Shown: positions 37,319 to 44,641 of the stretch, piece after piece
Layout of the letters: every line of letters begins with the position of its first letter
Position numbering within the stretch: the stretch's first letter is position 1
The notes under the pieces: generated by a model
Seen by the model: the letters and a program-made list of their open reading frames with translations, nothing else
Databases searched by the model: none
What the model was told of the DNA's origin: nothing
Position numbers and translations under genes: made by a program
Origin: Campylobacter concisus
GTDB taxonomy: Bacteria > Campylobacterota > Campylobacteria > Campylobacterales > Campylobacteraceae
Length of the DNA stretch: 64,000 nt
Assembly: GCF_015679985.1 (NCBI RefSeq)
Contig: NZ_CP049239.1
Coordinates: forward strand, 248,001 to 312,000
Reading direction: 5' to 3'

Positions 37319-38533
37319 ATGTCAAATATCTTAATCATCGGAGCAGGTGGCGTGAGCCAAGTCGCGACCGTAAAATGCGCGATGAACGCGGACGTTTTTA
37401 GCAAGATCACGCTTGCTAGCCGCACCAAAAGCAAGTGCGACGCGATCGCTAAATTTATCAAAGACCGCCTAGGCGTGCAAATTGACACCGCACAGATCGA
37501 CGCGGACGACACCGATACGGTTGTAAATTTAATCAAAAAAACGGGTGCCGAGCTACTACTAAACGTCGCACTGCCGTATCAAGACCTAACCCTTATGGAC
37601 GCTTGTGTAAAGGCTGGCATACCTTACATCGACACCGCAAACTACGAGCACCCCGACACCGCGAAATTTGAATACAAGCTACAGTGGGCGAAGGACGGCG
37701 AGTTTAAAGCCGCAAACACGATGGCGCTGCTGGGAAGCGGCTTTGATCCGGGAGTGACCAACGTATTTTGCGCCTATGCACAGCAAAATTTATTTGATGA
37801 GATCCATGAGATCGACATCCTAGACTGCAACGCAGGCGATCATGGATATCCGTTCGCGACGAATTTCAACCCCGAAATCAACCTGCGCGAAGTAAGCGCA
37901 AAGGGTCGCTACTGGGAGCGCGGCGAGTGGAAAGAGACCGAGCCGATGGAAATAATGTTCAAATGGGACTATCCGAAAGTAGGCGTCAAGGATAGCTACC
38001 TGCTCTATCACGAAGAGCTAGAAAGCTTAGTAAAAAACATCAAAGGATTAAAGCGAATCCGCTTTTTTATGACGTTCGGGCAGAGCTACCTAACTCACAT
38101 GAAATGCCTAGAAAACGTCGGCATGCTACGCATTGACGAGGTCGAGCATAACGGCGTAAAAATCGTGCCGATACAGTTTCTAAAAACCTTGCTACCTGAT
38201 CCTGCGTCGCTAGGCCCTCGCACGAAGGGCAAAACCAACATCGGCTGCGTAATACGCGGCTTAAAAGACGGTAAAGAGCGCCAAGTCTACATCTATAACG
38301 TCTGCGACCACGAGGCTTGCTACGCCGAGACGGGCGCACAGGCGGTGAGCTACACGACGGGCGTGCCTGCGATGATCGGCTCAATGATGGTGACAAAAGG
38401 CATCTGGAGCGGAAAAGGCGTCTTTAACATGGAAAATTTCGACGCCAAGCCTTTCATGGACGAGCTAAATAAGCAGGGCTTGCCGTGGGAGATCATCGAA
38501 ATGAAGCCAGGCGAGAGGTATGAGGTAAGGTAA
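37319..38533 (+). CDS. Carboxynorspermidine dehydrogenase (saccharopine dehydrogenase family)
   Basis: A 404-residue enzyme with an N-terminal Rossmann motif (IIGAGGVSQV, residues 5-14). It belongs to the family that condenses aspartate semialdehyde with a diamine and reduces the product to carboxyspermidine or carboxynorspermidine. The matching decarboxylase gene is at 47949-49088. Late motifs GSGFDPGVTNVFCAYA (about 140) and TGVPAMIGSMMVTKGIW (about 347) fit. The gene is visibly richer in GC than its neighbours (many CGC, GAC, GCG and ACC codons). It may be a gene with stronger codon bias or one acquired from a higher-GC relative. Confidence 0.88.
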   Translation: MSNILIIGAGGVSQVATVKCAMNADVFSKITLASRTKSKCDAIAKFIKDRLGVQIDTAQIDADDTDTVVNLIKKTGAELLLNVALPYQDLTLMDACVKAGIPYIDTANYEHPDTAKFEYKLQWAKDGEFKAANTMALLGSGFDPGVTNVFCAYAQQNLFDEIHEIDILDCNAGDHGYPFATNFNPEINLREVSAKGRYWERGEWKETEPMEIMFKWDYPKVGVKDSYLLYHEELESLVKNIKGLKRIRFFMTFGQSYLTHMKCLENVGMLRIDEVEHNGVKIVPIQFLKTLLPDPASLGPRTKGKTNIGCVIRGLKDGKERQVYIYNVCDHEACYAETGAQAVSYTTGVPAMIGSMMVTKGIWSGKGVFNMENFDAKPFMDELNKQGLPWEIIEMKPGERYEVR

Positions 38534-38593
38534 GATTCTTATAATATACTTGTAATTTAATTTTTTGAACTATATAAACTCTAAAAGGACAAT

Positions 38594-39720
38594 ATGAAAC
38601 AAAATAAAATATACGAGTATGATGTCGCACTCTCATTTGCTGGAGAAAATAGAGAGTATGTAGAAGAGGTTGCTATTTTTCTTAAAAACTTTGGTGTAAA
38701 AGTATTTTATGATGATTTTAAACAAGATAAAATTTGGGGAAAAACTTATTTGAGTACCTTCAAGATATTTATCAAAATAAGGCTAAATACACAATAGTTT
38801 TTATTTCCGAGCAATATAAAAATAAAAAGTGGACCAGGCATGAGTATAGATCTGTTCAAGTAAGAGCACTAAACGAAATAGAACAAGAATACATACTTCC
38901 TGTTAAATTTGATGATACAGAATTGCCTGGTCTTAATGAAAATTTGGCATATATAAGTGCCAAAAACAAAACACCAAAAGACATAGCTGATTTTTTTATT
39001 AAAAAAATTGGATTAACCTTTAATCAAAGATGGTGGGGCAAATGGGAACGAAGTAGTATTGTGCTTAGCAATACAGGCTCTTTGCTTATAAAAAACGTAA
39101 AACAAAATGGTTTTATTTTTGATTTAATAGTTCAAAATGGAGCATATTTGGGTATATTGGAAAATGAATATGCCAAATTTATATCACAAAATGAAGCTAT
39201 ATTTGAAGAAGGCGAAAGTAAAATTAAATTTGTGAAAATAAAAGATGGAATTCAAATAGAGCCGATAAACTGTCAAAATTTGTGTGGCATAGGTGCATAT
39301 TTCGACGGTATTTATGAATTTCAAAAGGATATTTTTACATTTTATGATGACATCATAGATGATTTTGTTTTATCAAAAATATATGCATTAATCACTAAAG
39401 ATAAAAAACATGATTTAGAAAATTATAGTCCAGAATCCAAATGGAAAGATTTTCTAAAATGCTTTGGTAGTAGCAGTGCGTACATTGATAATCTTGATGA
39501 CTTTAAAGCAACTATAATTGATGCATTTGCTCCAGGATTTTATAATGAATATGCTGCGATTTTAATGTTAAATGATAATAAAGAAATTTGGGGTGCTTTT
39601 TGTGATGTAGATAAAATATATTATTTTACAACGGAGCAAAGATACAAAAACAAAATTCCAAAAACTATAGAAAATTGGGCAAGTCGTTTCAAGACAACTG
39701 ATATAATTTATTTGGATTAA
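38594..39720 (+). pseudogene. TIR-domain protein gene split by a one-base frameshift
   Basis: Frame 1 runs from ATG 38594 to a stop at 38797 and encodes the first half of a TIR domain (YDVALSFAGENREYVEEVAI). The rest continues in the -1 frame from 38743 to 39720. Joined at the W-G-K codons the product would be 375 residues: a TIR domain of about 145 residues with the WxxxE block (WTRHE) that carries the NADase glutamate in active TIR domains, then a C-terminal beta-rich domain containing GIGAYFDGIYEF. The join falls in TGGGGAAAAACTT, where one missing A, or a -1 slip on GGGAAAA, restores the frame. TIR proteins of this kind act in phage defence by NAD cleavage or as virulence factors. The gene is AT-rich relative to both flanks, suggesting transfer. 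Confidence 0.8.
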
Positions 39721-40056
39721 ATGGAATTTGAGGTTCATATCAACAAAGTTTAGCGACTTTTTGTTACACAACTAGCGCCTCCAAAAAAATCACCTCACAC
39801 TCGAATACGCCTCCTTTATAGGCCTTTCAATACAGTCGCGGCATCCTCTCCTCGGCGATACTTGCGGCGTTTTCTGCAGGTACGCCGCGAGTGATGTCTT
39901 GGATAATAGCTCTGTTTGTTTGGCTAAGCGTGTTTGCTACGTATTTTAATAAATAAATTTAGCCTTGCGGGCTTGACTCAAATTTTGGTCAAATTCGCAA
40001 ATTTTCGGTCGCAAAAGCCAAGAATCAAATTTAACGCCGGCGGGCCGAGACAAATT
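39721..40056. other. Gene-free interval with probable gene debris
   Basis: No intact gene is found over 336 bases. The left 50 bases are AT-rich like the TIR gene. From about 39775 the sequence becomes GC-richer and is broken by stops in all frames. A 43-codon open stretch at 39825-39956 looks like the end of a membrane protein and is listed separately. The final part (39957-40056) shows nothing recognisable. I read it as the decayed right side of the segment that received the TIR gene. Confidence 0.5.
39825..39956 (+). pseudogene. Possible 3' remnant of a membrane protein gene
   Basis: An open stretch of 43 codons after an upstream stop ends at a TAA. It contains ILSSAILAAFSAG and SWIIALFVWLSVFATYFNK, two hydrophobic segments that look like the last helices of a small integral membrane protein. 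No start codon or ribosome site precedes it, and adjacent frames contain plausible upstream pieces. The family is not recognised and chance cannot be excluded. Confidence 0.3.
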
Positions 40057-40354
40057 TTACTTTTTCTTATTTTCGCTTTTTTGCGCGCTTAGCGCCTCAA
40101 ATTTCTGCTTTAAAATTTTAAAAATTTCGTGCTTTGAGAGTTCGTATTTGTCGTATATCACAGCGTTATCATCGCCGCTAGGCTGCATGAGGCCATATGC
40201 TAGCCTGCCTTTTTTTAAATTTTATGTTTAAAACACTAATTTTGCGTTTGGCGTCTATATCTGAGATGCCGATTTCATCGATATCTTTAAAATAAAATTT
40301 CTCATTCTTGCCGCCTTTTTGTATGAAAAATCCGTCATCTTCGATTTTTCGGTA
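40057..40354 (-). pseudogene. Decayed paralogue of the membrane/PH-like gene at 46735-47199
   Basis: On the minus strand, residues KIEDDGFFIQKGG, KFYFKDIDEIGI and then, after a frameshift, GLMQPSGDD, DKYELSKHEI align in order with RIEDDGFIITKGS, KFYFKDIDEIAI, GLVQPLGDD and DKYELSKFTI of the intact gene at 46735-47199. The N-terminal half with the membrane helices is missing, an in-frame TGA lies directly before the first matching codon, and the frame shifts near 40215. It cannot encode a working protein. Confidence 0.8.
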
Positions 40355-40387
40355 TCACAAAATAAGAAACTAGGATAAAGAGGTAAC

Positions 40388-40417
40388 TTCGGCGCAAGCT
40401 AATTTACTGGCGCCGAA
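40388..40417. terminator. Hairpin downstream of yceI, possible terminator
   Basis: TTCGGCGC pairs perfectly with GCGCCGAA over 8 bp around a 14-base loop. It lies 9 bases beyond the yceI stop on the minus strand and could terminate that gene. The following minus-strand bases are only moderately T-rich (GTTACCTCTTTAT), so efficiency is doubtful. Confidence 0.5.
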
Positions 40418-40425
40418 TTTGAAAG

Positions 40426-40971
40426 TTATTTTATCACCGCTTCAAAGCCAACATCTACATCTGGATAGCTCTTTCCGCCGTGAAATGGTTTGGCGGCAGC
40501 GGCAAATTTATCAAAGCTTTCATTTAGCTTCAAATCATTTACAAGATCAACTGAAAATTTTGCTACTAGCTTGCCATTTTGCACTTCATATTTTGTTTTA
40601 AAAGTTTTTGAATTGCCATTTATGCTAAGCTCAACATCCATTTCTCCAGCCTTATCGTCGCCATTTACTGCTACGATCTTGCCATCTACTGCCTTGCCAT
40701 CGAAAATAATGCCAATCCTTTTATCGCGGTCAGGCAGCTTTGTGTCGATATCTTTTGGCTCTAGCTTAAATTCAAAGCTCTTTAAAAAATCAGCAAAATT
40801 TGCATTTTCTTGACTTTTAAAATTTATCGTTTTAAAAGTACCTGGTACGGCTGTCTTATTTGCTAGCTTGTAGCCAGTAAATGTTACCTTTGGTTCACCT
40901 TCTACACTAAATGCAAGAGCTGAAACTGCAAAAAATGAAGCTACTAAAGCAACAGAAGTAAGTTTGTTCAT
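40426..40971 (-). CDS. YceI family periplasmic lipid-binding-like protein
   Basis: A 181-residue protein with a signal peptide (residues 1-20, ALAFS) and a lipocalin-like YceI barrel. Features are VTFTGYKLANKTAVPGTF early on, a charged centre with IGIIFDGKAVDGKIVAV, and the C-terminal DVDVGFEAVIK. Family members bind isoprenoid-type lipids in the periplasm. A single-gene unit, expressed toward the 40388 hairpin. Confidence 0.87.
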   Translation of the reverse strand: MNKLTSVALVASFFAVSALAFSVEGEPKVTFTGYKLANKTAVPGTFKTINFKSQENANFADFLKSFEFKLEPKDIDTKLPDRDKRIGIIFDGKAVDGKIVAVNGDDKAGEMDVELSINGNSKTFKTKYEVQNGKLVAKFSVDLVNDLKLNESFDKFAAAAKPFHGGKSYPDVDVGFEAVIK

Positions 40972-41082
40972 AAAGTATCCTTTTTATAATATTGATAATA
41001 AATATCGCAAATTATATATCCACTTACTTCAAAAAAGACTTAAAAACTCTTTTTAATTAATGAATAAATTTTTAATATCTTT

Positions 41083-42189
41083 TTACTCTGGATCATCGCT
41101 AAAATCGTTATCCCTAAAGATCGCATAAAAATTTATGAGCCAAAAAACAAAAGCGATTGCTATGAGTGTTGCTGGTAAATGAATATAAAAGCCACTCCAA
41201 AAATAAGCCAAAATTCCTCTACTAATGCCAGCTAAAAGAACTAAAATGAAAGCAATTCTACTAAGGCGTAAAAACTCAAGTTCTTGTCCGCTGTGACGAA
41301 GTCCTGCGACATTAAATATAAGCATTACGCTAAAAACCACTGCATTTATAGCTATTAGATGCAGAAAATTTGTTTCAAGATGGAGTTCAAAAATGCCGCT
41401 AAAGCCGATGCCTAAAAATCCAAGCGCTAAAAATAGTTGCATAAAATAGTATAAAAGCACAAAACTATGTCTAAAAAGCTCTTTATAGTGCCATTCTTTA
41501 AGCTTTGCAAGTACCGCACTTCCGCAAGCTATCGCGGCATAATAGACACCTAAGCTTGCTTCAAAAAATATATTTAAAAGTAAAAAAGCACAAACGCAGC
41601 AGATAGCGATATTTTTATAGATAAAATTTGGCACAAAAACAGCTTCATCCATACCTTTTTCTCTTTTTAGCGCTTCTTTTCCGAGTACGACACTAACGCG
41701 GTACGAGATGAGTAAAATAGCGATTACGTGGATAAAAACTTGTAAATTTAAAAATTTTTCGTTACCACTTATTAGATAATAAATTTCAAAGCCTAAAATA
41801 CCAAACAAAAAGCCAAGCACGCCAAATTGATCATCATTTTTATCCTGCCAGATCATATAAAGACAAAGCAAAACCAAGTAAAGCCAAAAAAGAGTGATAA
41901 AGCAGTGTGCTAAAAATAGGCTAAAAAATGCCAATATAAAGCTTATGAAAAAGAGTGAAAATAATATATAGGCGTGTATTTTTAAAGATGCTTGAAAATT
42001 TGTCCAATCAGTTAGTCCAGTTAGCAAAAATCCAGCATAAGCAAGCGCTAAAAAAAGTTGCAAAAATATAAATTTATGCAAACTCACAAAATTAGTTGGA
42101 GTAAAAAACACACTAGCACCAAGCACCGCACAGGCGGCACTCATTAAGAAAAATATCCTCATAGGATGAGTAAAAAAGTTATTAATCAT
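41083..42189 (-). CDS. NnrS family haem/copper membrane protein
   Basis: A 368-residue protein with about 12 hydrophobic segments. It starts MINNFFTHPMRIFFLMSAAC, the family's usual N-terminus, and contains HLIAINAVVFSVMLIFNVAGLRHSG (about 288-312), where His and Arg residues match NnrS. NnrS proteins contain haem and copper and protect against nitric oxide-derived stress. The ATG at 42189 overlaps the ATPase stop and follows AAAGGGC; an upstream frame start at 42216 lies inside the ATPase gene. Last gene of the five-gene unit. Confidence 0.85.
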   Translation of the reverse strand: MINNFFTHPMRIFFLMSAACAVLGASVFFTPTNFVSLHKFIFLQLFLALAYAGFLLTGLTDWTNFQASLKIHAYILFSLFFISFILAFFSLFLAHCFITLFWLYLVLLCLYMIWQDKNDDQFGVLGFLFGILGFEIYYLISGNEKFLNLQVFIHVIAILLISYRVSVVLGKEALKREKGMDEAVFVPNFIYKNIAICCVCAFLLLNIFFEASLGVYYAAIACGSAVLAKLKEWHYKELFRHSFVLLYYFMQLFLALGFLGIGFSGIFELHLETNFLHLIAINAVVFSVMLIFNVAGLRHSGQELEFLRLSRIAFILVLLAGISRGILAYFWSGFYIHLPATLIAIAFVFWLINFYAIFRDNDFSDDPE

Positions 42190-42874
42190 AATAAATTTGC
42201 CCTTTGAAATTTTCATCTATCATCTTGCTAATAAACGTAAAATCGCGCTCTTTGAAATCTTTGTCTATTTCAAGTTCTCTTTGTATAACTGCGCCTTTAC
42301 TTGATAAGAAATAAATTCTATTTGACATCTTCACAGCTTCCATTCTATCGTGTGTAACGAGAACCACGCTCATACCTTCACTTACTCTTTGGCCAATAAT
42401 CTCAATCAAAATTTCTTTCATATCATAATCAAGCCCAGAAAAAGGCTCATCCATCAAAAGTAGATCAGGCTTTGTTACAACCGCTCTTACGAAAGCGACC
42501 CTTTGTCTCATGCCACCGCTTAGCTCACTTGGGTATTTTAAAGTGTCCTTTTGACTTAGTCCAACCTTTTTAAAAAGCTCTAAAACAGCGTTAACATCTG
42601 GTTTATCCATAACTAAAAGCACATTTTCAAGAGCATTTTTCCATGTAAGTAGGCGATTTTCTTGGAAAAAATATGTAGTCTTTTTAAAATTATTAAAAAT
42701 TTTTCCTTTTCTAGGCTCATTTAGTCCGCTAATAAGCCGAAGTATCGTCGTCTTACCACATCCTGATGGTCCAAAAAGCGTCACCACCTCGCCACCTTTT
42801 ACATTTAGACTAAAATTCCTTACGACCTTATCTCTTAAAATTTCATACTCTACATTTTTAAGCTCAAGCATCAT
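42182..42874 (-). CDS. ABC transporter ATP-binding protein, nitrate/sulfonate/taurine type
   Basis: A 230-residue ATPase. Walker A is GPSGCGKT (about residue 35), the signature LSGGMRQRVAFVRA is near 128, Walker B is LLLMDEPFSGLD near 150, and the H-loop is VLVTHDRMEA. The ATG at 42874 overlaps the permease stop as ATGA; the frame opens three codons earlier at a TTG. It energises the transporter encoded by the two upstream genes. Confidence 0.87.
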   Translation of the reverse strand: MMLELKNVEYEILRDKVVRNFSLNVKGGEVVTLFGPSGCGKTTILRLISGLNEPRKGKIFNNFKKTTYFFQENRLLTWKNALENVLLVMDKPDVNAVLELFKKVGLSQKDTLKYPSELSGGMRQRVAFVRAVVTKPDLLLMDEPFSGLDYDMKEILIEIIGQRVSEGMSVVLVTHDRMEAVKMSNRIYFLSSKGAVIQRELEIDKDFKERDFTFISKMIDENFKGQIYYD

Positions 42875-43668
42875 CTTCTCCAAGGCATCAAAGCTATTTT
42901 TAATGGCTCGATGATGAGATATTCAAAAAGCATGATAAGAGTGATGCTTAAAAGAACATACGCCATTACCTCGGTTGTTTCAAGCATCGCTCTTGCATTT
43001 GCTATCTTTGCTCCCATGCCGTTATTTGCGCCAAGTAGCTCAGCCATTATGACTATCTTTACGCCCATTGCGACAGCTACGCTAATAGAGCTTATTATGT
43101 AGCTTGTAAGATGCGGGATGTAAAGGTGTCTTATCTTTTTTAAAATTCCTAGATTATAAGCGTCAAACATCTCTTTTAGCTCCTCATCTACGCTACTCAT
43201 GGCAACTGCTGAGCTTGCGAAAGTAAGTGGTAAAACGGTTATAAAGATAGTAAAAACGGTGCTAAAATTTCCAAATCCAAACCAAAAAATAGCAAGCACT
43301 ATCCAAATAATCGGCGGCATTGATAAAAGCAAGGTGATAACAGGCTTTAAAAAGGCTGCAAAACTTTTAAAGCTACCTGCTATTAGCCCTAAAAATATAC
43401 CAAAAAATGTTGCCGAGCAAACTCCGATCAGTGATCTGCAAAGCGTTATGTTTATCTCGCTGTTTTTGTAATCTTTTAAAATTTCACAGGCTTTTAAAAA
43501 TACATCTTTTGGTGGCGGAAGCAAGAGTGGGGAGCTAAACTCGCTTCCCACTTGCCAAATGGCTAAGATCAAAAAAACTACGGCAAATCCGCTAAATCCG
43601 CCCCAAAAATAGTCAATTATTTTTAAAAAGCTTGAGCGATCTTTTTTGATGCCATCAATTAGTATCAT
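42871..43668 (-). CDS. ABC transporter permease, SsuC/TauC type
   Basis: A 265-residue inner-membrane permease with about six hydrophobic segments. The EAA-like loop DAYNLGILKKIRHLYIPH (about 168-185) is visible, and LLPPPKDVF near residue 50 is typical of this class. Start and stop both overlap neighbours by four bases. Confidence 0.85.
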   Translation of the reverse strand: MILIDGIKKDRSSFLKIIDYFWGGFSGFAVVFLILAIWQVGSEFSSPLLLPPPKDVFLKACEILKDYKNSEINITLCRSLIGVCSATFFGIFLGLIAGSFKSFAAFLKPVITLLLSMPPIIWIVLAIFWFGFGNFSTVFTIFITVLPLTFASSAVAMSSVDEELKEMFDAYNLGILKKIRHLYIPHLTSYIISSISVAVAMGVKIVIMAELLGANNGMGAKIANARAMLETTEVMAYVLLSITLIMLFEYLIIEPLKIALMPWRR

Positions 43669-44630
43669 AAAAATAGACCTTTATCTGGCATCTTGCCACC
43701 TAGAAATTTTGGATTAAACTGATAAATTTCTTCAAAAAATGCCATGATCTCATTTTGTAGTTCATTTGCTTTTGTTACTGTTAGATTTGCCTTATCAAAA
43801 GCATTTGCAAGTGCTACTTCTGGAGCTGGCAAGTAGCTTGAGCCTATCTTTGCTGCACTTTGCTTATTTTCAAGTATCCATGAAAGTGCATTTTTAAGAT
43901 CGCTATGAAGCGTGTCAAATAGACTTAAGTTTTTCTCGTAAAAGCCTCTTTCTACGATAATGCCAGCCATTGGGATTATCGGTTTTGTGCCAAAGCTCTC
44001 GCCCCAAATTTTTGGAAAATCAACTGAGTAATGCACGCTAACGCCTGCTTTTTTACCACGCAAAATAGTCGCTTCACCAAGAGGTTGTGGAACTATTAAA
44101 ATGTCAAAATCTTTTTGTAAAAATAAAAGCAGAGCCTCAGGTGGCGTTGCTGTATAGGTGATGTCTATCTTGCTAACATCTATGCCTCTCTTCTTGCAAA
44201 GCGCTCTTAGGACAAGATCAGGCATGTCGCCTCGAAATGGCATGACTAGCTTTTTGCCTACAAAATCTTCTAAATTTTTGATCTTTTCATCCTTGACCAT
44301 AGCGTTCATTACGCCAAGAGTTAGTAAATTTAACATCGCAAAATCAAGCCCTTGATTTCTTAAATTTGCAGCGACATTTGATGGCGACATCGTGACTTTG
44401 ATATCCCCACTAGCGACGCCTGCACGAAGCTGATCTGGTGTTTTCCATATATTTATACTTACATCATAAGTTTTATTTAACTCGCCTTGCAGCGCAGCAA
44501 CTGCCATTATGACACTTGGGATCGCTGGTGCGCCCCACATAGTAAAGCTCTCTTTTGCAAATAAATTTGGTGCAAATGCGCTAACGCCTAAAGCTGTGCT
44601 AAGTCCTAAAAATTTTCTTCTATTTAACAT
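43665..44630 (-). CDS. ABC transporter substrate-binding protein with Tat-like signal
   Basis: A 321-residue binding protein of the NMT1/TauA type. The N-terminus NRRKFLGLSTALG is a twin-arginine signal, which implies export of a folded, possibly cofactor- or metal-bound protein. GAPAIPSVIMAVAA near residue 34 and AGVASGDIKVTMSPSNVAANL near 70 fit the family. The ligand cannot be read from sequence; the receptor-like barrel upstream and NnrS downstream hint at a metal or a chelate. Confidence 0.82.
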   Translation of the reverse strand: MLNRRKFLGLSTALGVSAFAPNLFAKESFTMWGAPAIPSVIMAVAALQGELNKTYDVSINIWKTPDQLRAGVASGDIKVTMSPSNVAANLRNQGLDFAMLNLLTLGVMNAMVKDEKIKNLEDFVGKKLVMPFRGDMPDLVLRALCKKRGIDVSKIDITYTATPPEALLLFLQKDFDILIVPQPLGEATILRGKKAGVSVHYSVDFPKIWGESFGTKPIIPMAGIIVERGFYEKNLSLFDTLHSDLKNALSWILENKQSAAKIGSSYLPAPEVALANAFDKANLTVTKANELQNEIMAFFEEIYQFNPKFLGGKMPDKGLFL

Positions 44631-44641
44631 CTTTTTCTCCT

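Noticed and set aside
38067-38396. Minus-strand Arg/Ser/Cys-rich frame of 109 residues
   Set aside because: It is antisense to the GC-rich dehydrogenase gene, where stops are scarce in all frames, and shows no family features.
38736-38745. TIR break as a phase-variable tract
   Set aside because: A run of four G then five A is too short for the slipped-strand switching known in Campylobacter, which typically uses longer homopolymeric tracts, mostly G.
38734-39720. Separate 328-residue gene starting at TTG 38734
   Set aside because: It begins in the middle of a TIR domain whose first half is encoded just upstream in another frame; treating it as its own gene would hide the break.
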